NCBI GenBank assembly: GCA_965243805.1
Contig: OZ251577.1
Location: forward strand, 3,410,001-3,474,000
Direction of reading: 5' to 3'
Length of the DNA: 64,000 nt
Source: CATQHQ01 sp965243805
Lineage (GTDB): Bacteria; Gemmatimonadota; Gemmatimonadetes; Longimicrobiales; Gaopeijiaceae
This document shows, piece after piece, positions 33,977-42,699 of this stretch (its first letter is position 1; the number at the start of each line of letters is the position of its first letter). The notes below the pieces were generated by a model. It ran no database searches and had not been told where the DNA came from. It saw only the letters and a list, made by a program, of their open reading frames with translations. Both the position numbers and the translations under genes were made by a program.

Positions 33977-34912
33977 ATGCCAGCTAGAAAGATTACCGTC
34001 GTCGGCGCCGGACACGTGGGCGAAGTCTGCGCCCAGCGGGTCGCCGAGAAGGAGCTGTGCCAGGAGGTCGTCCTGATCGACATCGTGGACGGGATTCCCC
34101 AAGGGAAGGGCCTCGACCAGTGGCAGAGCGCGCCCGTCGAGGGCTTCGACACGCGGGTGGTGGGCTCGTGCGACTACGGACCCGCCGCGGGATCGGAGCT
34201 GTTCATCGTGACCGCCGGAATCGCGCGGAAGCCGGGGATGAGCCGCGACGACCTGTTGCGCACCAACGCCGGGATCGTGCGTTCGGTGGGACGGGAGATC
34301 GCCCGCGTCGCCCCGGAGGCGGTCGTGATCGTGGTGTCGAACCCCCTCGACGTGATGGCCTACGTCATGAAGGAGGCCACCGGGTTCCCGCGGGAGCGCG
34401 TGATCGGCATGGCCGGCGTGCTGGACACGGCCCGCTTCCGCGCCTTCATCGCCATGGAGCTGGATGTGAGCGTGCAGGACATTCAGGCACTGGTGCTGGG
34501 CGGCCACGGCGACACGATGGTGCCGCTGGCCTCCTATGCCTCCGTGGGCGGTATCCCCCTCACGCAGCTGATGGGGCCGCACCGGCTGCTGGCGCTGATC
34601 GACCGCACTCGGAACGGCGGCGCCGAGATCGTGGGCCACCTCAAGACGGGCAGCGCCTACTACGCCCCGTCGGCGGCGGCAGTCCAGATGGCCGAAGCCA
34701 TCGTCAAGAACCAGCGACGCATCCTGCCGGCCGCCGCCTACCTGGACGGCGAGTACGGCCAGCGCGGCATCTACCTGGGCGTGCCCTGCAAGCTCGGCGA
34801 AGGCGGGCTGGTCCAGATCGTCCATGTGGAGCTCACGGCGAACCAGAAGGCCGCGCTGGCGAAGAGCGCCGACCACGTGCGCGCAACGATGGCGGGGCTG
34901 GAAGGGGACTAG
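33977..34912 (+). CDS. mdh: Malate dehydrogenase
   Basis: Oxidises malate to oxaloacetate in the TCA cycle. The lactate/malate dehydrogenase fold shows VVGAGHVGEVCAQ (NAD loop), the Asp that binds NAD ribose (VVLIDIVDG), the substrate loop AGIARKPGMSRDDLL with its Arg residues, VVSNPLDVM, and the catalytic His in GGHGDTMVP. It belongs to the LDH-like type, not the E. coli type. 311 residues. ATG 33977 follows a GGAGCAAGAG site. Confidence 0.94.
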   Translation: MPARKITVVGAGHVGEVCAQRVAEKELCQEVVLIDIVDGIPQGKGLDQWQSAPVEGFDTRVVGSCDYGPAAGSELFIVTAGIARKPGMSRDDLLRTNAGIVRSVGREIARVAPEAVVIVVSNPLDVMAYVMKEATGFPRERVIGMAGVLDTARFRAFIAMELDVSVQDIQALVLGGHGDTMVPLASYASVGGIPLTQLMGPHRLLALIDRTRNGGAEIVGHLKTGSAYYAPSAAAVQMAEAIVKNQRRILPAAAYLDGEYGQRGIYLGVPCKLGEGGLVQIVHVELTANQKAALAKSADHVRATMAGLEGD

Positions 34913-34942
34913 GAGGCGTAGCGGGATTGCCAAGTCTGCCAC

Positions 34943-35767
34943 GTGAGTCAAGGACGTTATCGTTGGGACCGCCCTAGCGGCTTCGGTCTCACAAGCAGGC
35001 GCGGGCACGCACTCTTGATCCTCGGGGTGCTTGCGCTCTCTTGCGACGACAGCCCGGTGGCACCGGAGCCAGCGTCGCTGGTCCTCACTCCGTCGTCGGT
35101 CACATTGGCATCGCTCGGGGAGACGGCCGCGTTTTCAGCATCTATCGCCGATCAGCACGGGGAGGCGTTCGTGGGCCAGGTCGAGTGGCTCACGAGCCGT
35201 CCCGCCGTGTTCACGGTCACGACGAATGGCGTGGTGGAGGCTGTCGGCAACGGGTCGGGAGAGCTGACGGCGTCGTTTCGGGGACTGACGGCCGTGGCCA
35301 GCGTGACCGTGGCGCAGGTGGTGGCGGCAGTGAAAGTGGCGACGGGCGGCGAACAGGCGGCACTCCAAGGGCGGGTGTTGCCGGAACCGGTGGTTGTCTT
35401 GGTGCTCGACGCGGGGGGCGCGCCTGTGCCTGGTGCCCCCGTCGCCTTCGTACCTGCACGGGGCCATGGGATGGCCGAGCCCCCGGCGGTCGCGAGCGAT
35501 TCGGCGGGATTGGCAGCGACGAGGTGGACGCTAGGCGACACAGTCGGCCCTCAAAGTCTGACCGTGGCCGTCGGCGACCTGTCGGTGGAGGTCGTGGCGA
35601 CGGCGCTCGCACTGGCCGTGCCGGAGTCAATCTTGGTTGAACATGTCTCGTGTGCGACCCGACTGTCGAGCGACCTGGCGGCTCGGTGCCTGCGGAAAAT
35701 CACTCTCTTTCCCAGCCACCAGCTTCGCGAATTTCGCCCCTTGAGGGCGGAGTCTTTTGTCGTATGA
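34943..35767 (+). CDS. Ig-like (Big_2) lipoprotein, 3' end replaced
   Basis: A signal peptide ends in a lipobox (LGVLALSC, Cys34). Residues 43-125 form a bacterial Ig-like Big_2-type domain (SLVLTPSSVTLASLGETAAF ... VEWLTSRPAVFTV). A second Ig-like segment (GGAPVPGAPVAF ... TVAVGDLSVEV) follows up to about residue 230. The last 45 residues (from VEHVS) are encoded by the antisense of an rmuC remnant and look unlike secreted protein, so the natural C terminus was lost at a junction near 35640. Role unknown; surface adhesion or a structural part is possible. Confidence 0.6.
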   Translation: MSQGRYRWDRPSGFGLTSRRGHALLILGVLALSCDDSPVAPEPASLVLTPSSVTLASLGETAAFSASIADQHGEAFVGQVEWLTSRPAVFTVTTNGVVEAVGNGSGELTASFRGLTAVASVTVAQVVAAVKVATGGEQAALQGRVLPEPVVVLVLDAGGAPVPGAPVAFVPARGHGMAEPPAVASDSAGLAATRWTLGDTVGPQSLTVAVGDLSVEVVATALALAVPESILVEHVSCATRLSSDLAARCLRKITLFPSHQLREFRPLRAESFVV

Positions 35768-36240
35768 GCCCAAGGAACTGTTGTAGGCATCGGTAGCTTG
35801 GGCCAACCGCTCGTCTCCGGCCGTTGGCTGTTCGTCAAAGTCACAATATTCAGTCATGCCAGCAAGCTCCACAACCCGCCGCAACTGCACTTCGCCCCAG
35901 TTGCCGACCCGACGACTGCCCTTGAGTGCGTCGGCCAACGACCGAGTCTCTTTGGTCAGCCCTTCAATCTGCTGATCAATCTTCTGGTAATTCTCGGACA
36001 GCGGCTTCACCAACGCTCGGAACCGTTGGAGCGTTGTGTTGAACTCGCCCTTGGCGTCCGCCAGTGCCTTGCCGTGATTCTGGTCGGCGAGTTGGATCAG
36101 CGCGTTCCGGTTTCTCGTCGCTTCGTCATGAGACTTCTGAACGAGGGCGTCCAGTGCTTTGGACTGGACATATGTTCCTTGAACATCCGGAGGATCTTGT
36201 CCGTGTTTATCCCGCTCACGACCCCGACAATGGTTTCGAC
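35640..36240 (-). pseudogene. rmuC: rmuC remnant with internal deletion
   Basis: Translation on the minus strand gives an RmuC-like stretch ending SLADALKGSRRVGNWGEVQL ... GMTEYCDF. This is joined directly to a segment matching the RmuC C-terminal region (DAYNSSLGSYDKRLRPQGAK). The nuclease-like core that normally lies between is missing. The coiled-coil part upstream (QSKALDALVQKSHDEATRN) is in frame, but further upstream the likely coding frame shifts near 36180. No full-length product is possible. Base composition is lower in GC than its neighbours. Confidence 0.7.
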
Positions 36241-36283
36241 TTGCATGTCCTTCTCGATGCCTCTGGGTGAGAACGAAAACCAG

Positions 36284-37150
36284 CTACGGAGACCTGAACC
36301 GCGCCACCGGCAGCTCCGGGTTCAGCACGAAGTCGCTCGTTTCCAAGACCTTCCACACGTGTCCCTCGGTGTTGATGTGCACCCGACGGCCCGCGAACGG
36401 GTAGCCGTCCACTTGGCGAACGTCTTCCCAGTAGGTTCGGCTGATGTTGGTGCGCCCCTCTTCCCGGTAGCCGATGGAGACCGGCATCGCCCGGCCCTCC
36501 TTGAAGACGTAGAACCAAGTGTCGTCGTGGTCGCCCACGCCCTCGCCGAAGGTGACGCGGACCATTTGGCGGCCCTCTTCGTCGGCGCCGTCGTGGTGCA
36601 GGAACACGCCCGGGTCCTTCAGCTTGAACGGCAGTCCGATCCAGTAGAAGACGTCGCTGGCCACGTAGCGGGCCTCGTCCCAGTCCTTGTCGCCGGCGGC
36701 CAGTGCTTCGCCGTTCATGACGGCCCACTCCACCTGCCCGTCGAAGCCGTGCTGGATGAAGTCGTCGCCTTCCCAGCGCTCGATCCGCGCCGCTTCGCCC
36801 GTGGCCAGGCGGGCGATCTCCACGTAGCGCGGGCGCGTTCTGCGGAGCCGTCCGGTGACAGGGTCGTACATCTTGGTGGTGAGCGTGTACGACGCGCTCT
36901 GGAGCTTCCAGTAGGTCTCCATCCCGCCCAGGGCCTCGATCCAGCCGTCCACTAGGGCCACTGCGGTCGGATGGGACTGGGCCCCCGCCTGGGGCATCGA
37001 CTGGGCCCCCGCCTGGGGCATCGACTGGGACTCCGCCTGGGGCGTCGACTGGGCCCCCGCCGGGAGCGCCGTCCCCGCCAACGCCGCCGTCGCTACCAAC
37101 GCCGCCGCCGCAGCCCCCAGCGCCGACGCTGCCGCAACCCGGGCCGTCAT
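36284..37150 (-). CDS. Secreted protein of unknown function (LolA/DUF6503-like)
   Basis: A signal peptide (TARVAAASALGAAAAALVAT ... AGAQS) is followed by a repeated Ser-Met-Pro-Gln-Ala-Gly-Ala-Gln region. Then comes a 220-residue beta-rich domain with VDGWIEALGGMETYWKL, ERWEGDDFIQHGFDGQVEW, and a GDHDDTWFYVFKEG strand pair. The pattern is that of periplasmic LolA-like or DUF6503-type half-barrels; this is a weak resemblance. ATG 37150 overlaps the stop of the upstream peptidase gene by 4 bp, so the two are probably made together. Confidence 0.65.
   Translation of the reverse strand: MTARVAAASALGAAAAALVATAALAGTALPAGAQSTPQAESQSMPQAGAQSMPQAGAQSHPTAVALVDGWIEALGGMETYWKLQSASYTLTTKMYDPVTGRLRRTRPRYVEIARLATGEAARIERWEGDDFIQHGFDGQVEWAVMNGEALAAGDKDWDEARYVASDVFYWIGLPFKLKDPGVFLHHDGADEEGRQMVRVTFGEGVGDHDDTWFYVFKEGRAMPVSIGYREEGRTNISRTYWEDVRQVDGYPFAGRRVHINTEGHVWKVLETSDFVLNPELPVARFRSP
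36975..37046 (-). repeat. 24-bp tandem repeat behind the signal peptide
   Basis: Three 24-bp units (36975-36998, 36999-37022, 37023-37046), the first two identical, plus a partial fourth, encode eight-residue blocks of the form SMPQAGAQ directly after the signal peptide. Confidence 0.9.
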
Positions 37151-39324
37151 CGGCTTTCCTCGATCATCCGCTCGGCGTCGCGCATCCGAGCGGCCAAGTT
37201 CCGCACCGCGGCCACGTACACCCGTTCCCACCCGGGAAGTGCGGCGCGGTTGTCGGTCTCGATCTCGTAGCGCAGTCCGGGGAGCATCCACGACGCATAG
37301 CCGGAGAAGGGGTCCGGCGACACGTACAGGGATCGGCTCCACGGCCTGCCCTGGAGGCCGCGGTCGTTCAGCCACGCCTTCTCCAGTCCGATCAGTGCCC
37401 GGTTGACCCGCTCCGCCGCCGCCGGATTCACATCGCCCGAGGCCGTCCAGCCGTCGCGCGCCGCGGCCAAGTCGGCCGCAGCGTCCTCCAAGTCGTCCAC
37501 CGCCGTTCGCAACGCGGGGAACGCCACCTCCAACCCCCGAGCCTCGGCGACCTCCAGCAGGCCGTCCATGTGAGTCCGGACGTCGATGGCGTAGCGCACC
37601 ACGTCATAGGGCAGCACGTCGGCGTTGGCGAAGCGCAGGGCCAGCACACCGTCGGTCCGCGCCACCGTCGGCCCGAAGACGAACGCCGTGTCGCCGAAGC
37701 GCTCGTACCAGGCGAAGTTGTCGTAGTTGGAGTGGTAGACTCCGCTCGGGTTCCCGCTGGAGAGCGCCCCCGACGGCACCCCCGCATGGGTGTAGAACCC
37801 CACGTGGTCGCTGCCGCCGCCCAGGTTGCCCAGCGGCGGTTCGTCCGCCTCGGCGCCGGCCCGCGCCATCCAATGGTCGTAGACGCTGCCGTCGGTCCCA
37901 GGGTAGTTCACCGCCTTGGTGGCCTCCACCATTGGCCCCTTCAGCGAAGGCGACGACGAGCCGCCGAAGTTGCTCCCCGAGACGGCCCCGTCGGCGTTGA
38001 TGTAGGCGATCGCGTTGGCCTCCAGCTCGTCGCGGAACTCCTCCACCCACTCGGTGGAGCCGATGATCCCCGCCTCCTCCGCGTCCCAGTGGGCGATCAT
38101 GATCGAGCGCCGTGGCCGGCACCCCGATTCGGCAACCCCGCCCAGCGCCTCCGCCAGCGTCAGCAGCATGGCGGTGCCGCCGTTGGGGTCGATCGCGCCG
38201 AACCCCCACGGGTCGTAGTGGGCGCCCAGCACGAACCACTCGTTGGGAAACTCGGCGCCGCGCAGGGTCCCCACCACGTTCACGGCCCGGGTCAGCGCCT
38301 TGGGTTGGTTCACCCGCACCCGCACCGTCAGGTCGGGGCCGCCCTTGATCCGCCAAGTCACACCCTCGATGCCGGTCCGCCACTCCTCCGGCGCCTCCCG
38401 GCCCTCCATCCGCCGCAGGATCTCCGACGCCGCGCCGTAGCCCAAGGGCAGCACGGGGATCGTGTGAAGGGCGACTTCGGACGGGTCCAGGCGCTCGACT
38501 TGGCGGTCGCCGTCCAGGGGAAGGGCGGGCTCGAACGGCGTCAGAGGGTCTCCGGTCCACGGCAGCGTCAGCACCGATCCGCGCTGGATCGTCTGGCTGT
38601 TCATCATCGGGCCGTCGGGGTAGGGCAATAGCGCGTCGGGACCGCCCGCTCCCGGGTCGTTGAACATGATCACGCCCGCCGCCCCTCGTTCCTCGGCGAA
38701 CTTGACCTTGTAGCCCCGGAAGTTCCCGCCGTAGCGTGCCACGACGACCTTGCCCGCCACCGACACGCCCATGGAGTCCAGCGCCAAGTAGTCCTCCCGG
38801 CGGCCTTGGTTGGCGTACACCACCTCCGCCGTCACGTCGCCGCTCCCCGAGAAGGCGTTCCAGCCGTTCAGCAGCTCGGGGTGGCCCGAGAAGCGGTCCT
38901 CCTCCAGGGCCGGCTCCCGGTTTGACAGCCGCATCGCGACCGGTGTGACGATGTGGGCCTCCACGTCGTCGGTGAGCTGCGGCAGGTAGACGTCGTAGGG
39001 GTGGGAGACCACATCCAGCCCGGCCGCCTCCATCGCCCCAGCCAAGTACTCCCCGACCCGCCTCTGGGCCTCGGAGCCCGCCGGGTGGGGATGCTCGGTG
39101 ATCGTGCGCAGGTGCTCCCGGAAGGACTCGCTGCGGGGCTCTTCAAGGAAGCGTCGTTCGCAGACGGCCTGCTCGGAGGCTCGGGCCGCGGTGAAGCCAG
39201 TGAGGGCCGGCTCTTGGGAAACGACCGCCGCGGGCGAAGCCATGGCCAAGACGGCTGGGGCGACGATCAGCGAGACGCCTCGGCGGAGGCGGAGGCGTCG
39301 CCCGAGAGAGCAGGGGTGCTGCAT
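37147..39324 (-). CDS. Secreted M28 peptidase, glutamate carboxypeptidase II-like
   Basis: A 725-residue exported metallopeptidase. After a signal peptide comes a region with an embedded PA domain (VAGKVVVARYGGNFRGYK ... AAGVIMF). The di-zinc catalytic domain shows GAHYDPWGFGAIDPNGGTA (His and Asp ligands), HWDAEEAGIIGS (Glu base and ligand), a NADGAVSGS Asp, and YHSNYDNFAWYERFGD with the last His. A C-terminal dimerisation domain like that of the transferrin receptor family follows. This is the architecture of GCPII/NAALADase, which trims acidic dipeptides and peptides. ATG 39324 is chosen for its direct fit to the signal peptide. It overlaps the next gene by 4 bp. Confidence 0.9.
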   Translation of the reverse strand: MQHPCSLGRRLRLRRGVSLIVAPAVLAMASPAAVVSQEPALTGFTAARASEQAVCERRFLEEPRSESFREHLRTITEHPHPAGSEAQRRVGEYLAGAMEAAGLDVVSHPYDVYLPQLTDDVEAHIVTPVAMRLSNREPALEEDRFSGHPELLNGWNAFSGSGDVTAEVVYANQGRREDYLALDSMGVSVAGKVVVARYGGNFRGYKVKFAEERGAAGVIMFNDPGAGGPDALLPYPDGPMMNSQTIQRGSVLTLPWTGDPLTPFEPALPLDGDRQVERLDPSEVALHTIPVLPLGYGAASEILRRMEGREAPEEWRTGIEGVTWRIKGGPDLTVRVRVNQPKALTRAVNVVGTLRGAEFPNEWFVLGAHYDPWGFGAIDPNGGTAMLLTLAEALGGVAESGCRPRRSIMIAHWDAEEAGIIGSTEWVEEFRDELEANAIAYINADGAVSGSNFGGSSSPSLKGPMVEATKAVNYPGTDGSVYDHWMARAGAEADEPPLGNLGGGSDHVGFYTHAGVPSGALSSGNPSGVYHSNYDNFAWYERFGDTAFVFGPTVARTDGVLALRFANADVLPYDVVRYAIDVRTHMDGLLEVAEARGLEVAFPALRTAVDDLEDAAADLAAARDGWTASGDVNPAAAERVNRALIGLEKAWLNDRGLQGRPWSRSLYVSPDPFSGYASWMLPGLRYEIETDNRAALPGWERVYVAAVRNLAARMRDAERMIEESR

Positions 39325-39359
39325 GGATTGGAGTCGGATCACGGATTTGGTCTCGACGG

Positions 39360-39914
39360 CTAGAGTTTCGGCAGGGTGACGCCTGCCTGGCCTTGGTACT
39401 TGCCCCTTCGGTCGGCGTACGCCACATCCGGCGCCTCGTCGCCCTGGAAGAACACCAGCTGGGCGATGCCCTCGCCCCCGTAAATCCGCGCCGGCAACGG
39501 GGTGGTGTTCGAGATCTCCAGGGTCAGGTAGCCCTCCCACGTGGGCTCCAGAGGCGTGACGTTCACGATGATTCCGCAACGCGCGTATGTGCTCTTGCCC
39601 ACGCAGAGCACGAGCACGTCCCGGGGGATGCGGAAGTGCTCCACGGTTCTGGCCAGCGCAAAGGAGTTGGGCGGGATGATGCACTCCTGCTCGGCCACGT
39701 CCACGAACGACCGCTCGTCGAACGACTTCGGGTCCACCACCAAGTTGTGGACGTTGGTGAAGACCTTGAACTCGGGCGCGACCCGAATGTCGTACCCGAA
39801 GGACGAGAGTCCGTACGATATGCTTCCGTCGCGGACTTGGTTCGCCTTGAAGGGCTCGATCATCCCGTGGTCCCGGGCCATGCGGCGGATCCAGCGGTCG
39901 CTCTTGACGGGCAT
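39360..39914 (-). CDS. dcd: dCTP deaminase
   Basis: Converts dCTP to dUTP (and possibly onward) for thymidylate supply. The 184-residue protein has SYGLSSFGYDIRV, the FALARTVEHFRIPRDVLV strand, GKSTYARCGIIVNVTPLEP, the catalytic Glu in GYLTLEISNTT, and IAQLVFF. Length fits the family, and ATG 39914 gives MPVKSDRWIRRMARDHGMI, a normal N terminus. It lies 35 bp upstream of the M28 peptidase on the same strand, with no metabolic link. Confidence 0.93.
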   Translation of the reverse strand: MPVKSDRWIRRMARDHGMIEPFKANQVRDGSISYGLSSFGYDIRVAPEFKVFTNVHNLVVDPKSFDERSFVDVAEQECIIPPNSFALARTVEHFRIPRDVLVLCVGKSTYARCGIIVNVTPLEPTWEGYLTLEISNTTPLPARIYGGEGIAQLVFFQGDEAPDVAYADRRGKYQGQAGVTLPKL

Positions 39915-40191
39915 GAGTGGAGTGGTATGGAGGTGCTGGGGGGATGGGAGGGCAGGGGTCGGACACGAGGGACCCGAAGGCCGCGAACGGGTTGCCAAGG
40001 TAGCCGGGGCGTCCAGCCGCCGCCAGAACGCGAGGGCCGCTCTGCCTCTTCCGCCGTCCCCTGACGGCACTGCCGCGAAGGTGTCCTGGACGATTGACGG
40101 CGCGACCTCCTTCGGCGAATTTGATCCTCGTCAGCCCGGAGGAATCGGCGGCGGGTGGGGATGTCCGGCCAACAGCCACGGAGGGGTGGGA

Positions 40192-40830
40192 ATGGACGAA
40201 ACGACAGCAGTAGCGATGGTGGCAGCCGGCGCAGCGATCGTGGCGGCCGGAGCAGCGGTGGCGTCTGGAGTCATCTCTTGGCTCAACAGGCGTGACGCGA
40301 GGAACGCCAACCTCGAGGGCCAGATGAAGGAGGGCTTCGCCAAGGCGGAAGAAGAGCGTGAGAAGGGCTTCGCCAGAGCGGAGGCGGAACGCAAGGAGGG
40401 CTTCGCCAGGGCGGAGGAAGAGCGTGAGAAGGGGTTCGCCAGGGCGGAGGCGGAACGCAAGGAGGGCTTCGCCAGGGCGGAAGCGGAGCGCGAGAAGCTT
40501 CGAAGCCAGATGGAGGAGGGCTTCGCCGAGGCGGAAGCGGAGCGCAAGGAAGGCTTCGCTAGGGCGGAGGCGGAGCGCAAGGAAGGGTTCGCCAGGGCGG
40601 AGAGTCACCGGGAGAAGCAGAAGGACGAGCTCTTGGCCGATCGGCGGGAGTGGACGGCAGTTCATGAGGGACGCATCCAGACCCTCGAGAAGACGACCAT
40701 GGGTGCATCGCCACCTTCGTCCGACGAGCCGAGTCCGTCGCCAAGACCAAGTCCATCCCGCAGGCGACGGCCGCAGGCCGGGGCTCAGCCAAGCAAACGC
40801 CGGGTCGCGGCGACCGCCAAGGTGCCGTAA
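40192..40830 (+). CDS. Membrane-anchored coiled-coil protein with 11-residue repeats
   Basis: Residues 5-31 form one hydrophobic segment (AMVAAGAAIVAAGAAVASGV). Residues 43-140 consist of about seven copies of an 11-residue unit, KEGFARAEAER or EKGFARAEEER, interrupted once by EKLRSQ. The rest is a Pro/Ser/Arg/Lys-rich tail. The unit is amphipathic and predicts an 11-periodic helix or coiled coil. ATG 40192 follows GGAGGGGTGGGA. It lies between dcd (divergent) and the nuo promoter. No family recognised; the repeats recall LEA-type or DUF1640-like helices only in form. Confidence 0.7.
   Translation: MDETTAVAMVAAGAAIVAAGAAVASGVISWLNRRDARNANLEGQMKEGFAKAEEEREKGFARAEAERKEGFARAEEEREKGFARAEAERKEGFARAEAEREKLRSQMEEGFAEAEAERKEGFARAEAERKEGFARAESHREKQKDELLADRREWTAVHEGRIQTLEKTTMGASPPSSDEPSPSPRPSPSRRRRPQAGAQPSKRRVAATAKVP
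40315..40610 (+). repeat. 33-bp tandem repeat array coding 11-residue units
   Basis: About seven to eight units near 33 bp, each with the core ggcttcgccagggcgga, vary by single bases. They encode the repeat helix of the protein at 40192-40830. Confidence 0.9.
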
Positions 40831-40847
40831 CACCGACCGTCGGGCTC

Positions 40848-40876
40848 TTGAACGCCCGGCCCAACCGTCGTATATT
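40848..40876 (+). promoter_or_regulatory. Strong promoter for the nuo operon (TTGAAC-N17-TATATT)
   Basis: TTGAAC at 40848-40853 and TATATT at 40871-40876 are 17 bp apart, the closest match to a housekeeping sigma-70 promoter in the window. It lies 62 bp before the nuoA start codon, so the transcript would have a leader of about 55 nt. Confidence 0.75.
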
Positions 40877-40937
40877 CCCCCTGTCCGCATTTCGTGAAAC
40901 TCTCACTCGCAAGTCTGGGGAGCCGCCCGGACGGTCG

Positions 40938-41294
40938 ATGACCAAGTCCTACGCCCCGATCCTCGTCATCCTCGGCGTCTCCGTCCTGAACACCGTTGGG
41001 ATGGTGGTCGCCTCCCACATCCTGAACCCCCGTCGCCCGACCCCCCAGAAGGCGATGCCCTACGAGTCGGGCATGATCCCGCTGGGGGACACGCGGGCCC
41101 GGTTCTCCGTCAAGTTCTACATGGTGGCGATCAGCTTCATCGTCTTCGACTTGGAGACGATCTTCCTGGTTCCGTGGGCCGTGCGGGCCCGGGAGCTGGG
41201 CTGGGGACCGTTCGTCGCAGTGCTCCTCTTCGTGGCGGTGCTGGCGGTGGGACTCATCTACGAATGGAAGAAGGGCGGTTTGGAATGGGACTGA
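40938..41294 (+). CDS. nuoA: NADH-quinone oxidoreductase subunit A
   Basis: A three-helix membrane subunit of complex I, the proton-pumping NADH dehydrogenase. Helices at the N terminus (PILVILGVSVLNTVGMVVA), middle (FYMVAISFIVFDLETIFLV) and end (VAVLLFVAVLAVGLIYEW) are present. YESGMIPLGDTRARFSVKFY is the conserved loop carrying the quinone-site region. ATG 40938 is preferred to an upstream in-frame ATG inside the promoter. It overlaps nuoB by 10 bp and heads the operon. Confidence 0.94.
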   Translation: MTKSYAPILVILGVSVLNTVGMVVASHILNPRRPTPQKAMPYESGMIPLGDTRARFSVKFYMVAISFIVFDLETIFLVPWAVRARELGWGPFVAVLLFVAVLAVGLIYEWKKGGLEWD

Positions 41295-41938
41295 AACCAG
41301 CGGGCGTCTTCGGCTCCGGATCGCCCACCTTCCTCACGACCAAGCTGGACTTCGTGGTCAACTGGGCCCGGCGCAACTCCCTGTGGCCCATGCCCTTCGG
41401 CACCGCGTGCTGCGCCATCGAGATGATGGCGTCGGCGGCAAGCAACTACGACCTGGCCCGCTTCGGCATGGAGCGCATGTCCTTCAGCCCTCGGCAGGCG
41501 GACGTGCTGATCTGCGCCGGCCGGGTCCCCTACAAGCTGGCTCCTGTGCTGCGCCGCATCTGGGATCAGATGATGCAGCCGAAGTGGTGCATCTCCATGG
41601 GGGCGTGCGCGTCGTCGGGGGGCGTCTTCGACGTGTACTCCATGGTGCAGGGGATCGACACGATCGTGCCCGTGGACGTGTACATCCCTGGCTGTCCGCC
41701 CAGGCCCGAGGGCCTCATCTACGGCCTGATGATGGTCCAGGAGAAGATCCGGGGCGAGACCCTGGCCCGTCACTCCGAGCTGCGAGCCGAAGACCCCGAC
41801 GCCACCGGCCGTCCCAGAGCCGGCGACCAGGAGGTGGTCGACCTGACGGGGCCGTTCGGCAACTCCACTCAACAGAACCAGGTGGCCGGACTGGTGGAGA
41901 CCAGCGCCGTGGGCCGTCCCTCGGACCGCCTTCCGTAG
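41285..41938 (+). CDS. nuoB: NADH-quinone oxidoreductase subunit B
   Basis: Carries cluster N2, the last Fe-S centre before quinone. The ligands are visible: the Cys-Cys pair in FGTACCAIEMM, Cys in WCISMGACASSGG, and Cys in PGCPPRPEGLIYG. 217 residues; the C-terminal 50 residues after IRGETLARH are an extra polar tail. Starts inside the nuoA 3' end. Confidence 0.95.
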   Translation: MGLKPAGVFGSGSPTFLTTKLDFVVNWARRNSLWPMPFGTACCAIEMMASAASNYDLARFGMERMSFSPRQADVLICAGRVPYKLAPVLRRIWDQMMQPKWCISMGACASSGGVFDVYSMVQGIDTIVPVDVYIPGCPPRPEGLIYGLMMVQEKIRGETLARHSELRAEDPDATGRPRAGDQEVVDLTGPFGNSTQQNQVAGLVETSAVGRPSDRLP

Positions 41939-41943
41939 CCGAG

Positions 41944-42690
41944 ATGGCCACCGACTCCCCCAGCCAGGCGGCCGACTCCCCCAGCCGCACGCCCGGTGCT
42001 TCCCCGTCGCCCTTCGACGTGGTGGCGGACGGCCCCGCGTCCTCCGAAGCGGCCGCGCCCTTCGACTTGACGGCGGAGCGCGTGGCCCCCGTCAACGACT
42101 CGGTGGACGCCCTCCGCCAGCGCTTCCCCGACGCCGTGCTCCGCAACGAGGTGTGCGCTGGCGACCAGGACGTGGCGTACGCCGATCCCGAGCGGGTCGT
42201 GGAGCTCTTGGCGTGGCTTCACGACGACCCCGGCCAGCAGTACGATCACCTGGCCGACGTGACGGCGGTGGACCACGGCGGCGGCCGGCCCTTGCAAGTG
42301 GTCTACCAGCTGTGGTCGATCCCGAACCGCAAGGCCCTCCGCATCAAGTGCGAGCTCCCGCTGGACGCCCTGGAGATCGACAGCGCGACCGCCGTGTGGC
42401 AGGGGGCCGACTGGCTGGAGCGAGAGGTGTACGACCTCTTCGGCATCCGCTTCCGAGGTCACCCGGACCTCCGCCGCATCCTCATGCCCGACAACTACGC
42501 CGAGGGCCACCCCCTGAGAAAGGACTTCCCGCTGCGGGGCCGCTTCTCCCGCGCCGAGCAGACCCGTCGCGCCCTCACGCAAGACCCGGAGGACTACTAC
42601 GTCCCTGGGGAGATTGCCGATCGCACTCCCCAGCTGGCCGACGCGAACCCTGCTGGCGCACCTGCCGGCACCGGCGCACCTGCCCCCTAG
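41944..42690 (+). CDS. nuoC: NADH-quinone oxidoreductase subunit C
   Basis: Peripheral-arm subunit next to NuoD. The 30-kDa-subunit signature is present (WLEREVYDLFGIRFRGHPDL, then HPLRKDFPLRG). The N terminus is extended by about 55 residues of Ser/Pro/Ala sequence with a 21-bp duplication (DSPSQAA / DSPSRTP), and the C terminus ends in a Gly/Ala/Pro tail. It is not fused to NuoD. ATG 41944 is 5 bp after nuoB. Confidence 0.93.
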   Translation: MATDSPSQAADSPSRTPGASPSPFDVVADGPASSEAAAPFDLTAERVAPVNDSVDALRQRFPDAVLRNEVCAGDQDVAYADPERVVELLAWLHDDPGQQYDHLADVTAVDHGGGRPLQVVYQLWSIPNRKALRIKCELPLDALEIDSATAVWQGADWLEREVYDLFGIRFRGHPDLRRILMPDNYAEGHPLRKDFPLRGRFSRAEQTRRALTQDPEDYYVPGEIADRTPQLADANPAGAPAGTGAPAP

Positions 42691-42699
42691 CCCCGCCCG

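Noticed and set aside
40094..40122. TTGACG with a possible -10 (GAATTT) before the coiled-coil gene
   Set aside because: The -10 matches only two of six positions; too weak to list as a promoter.
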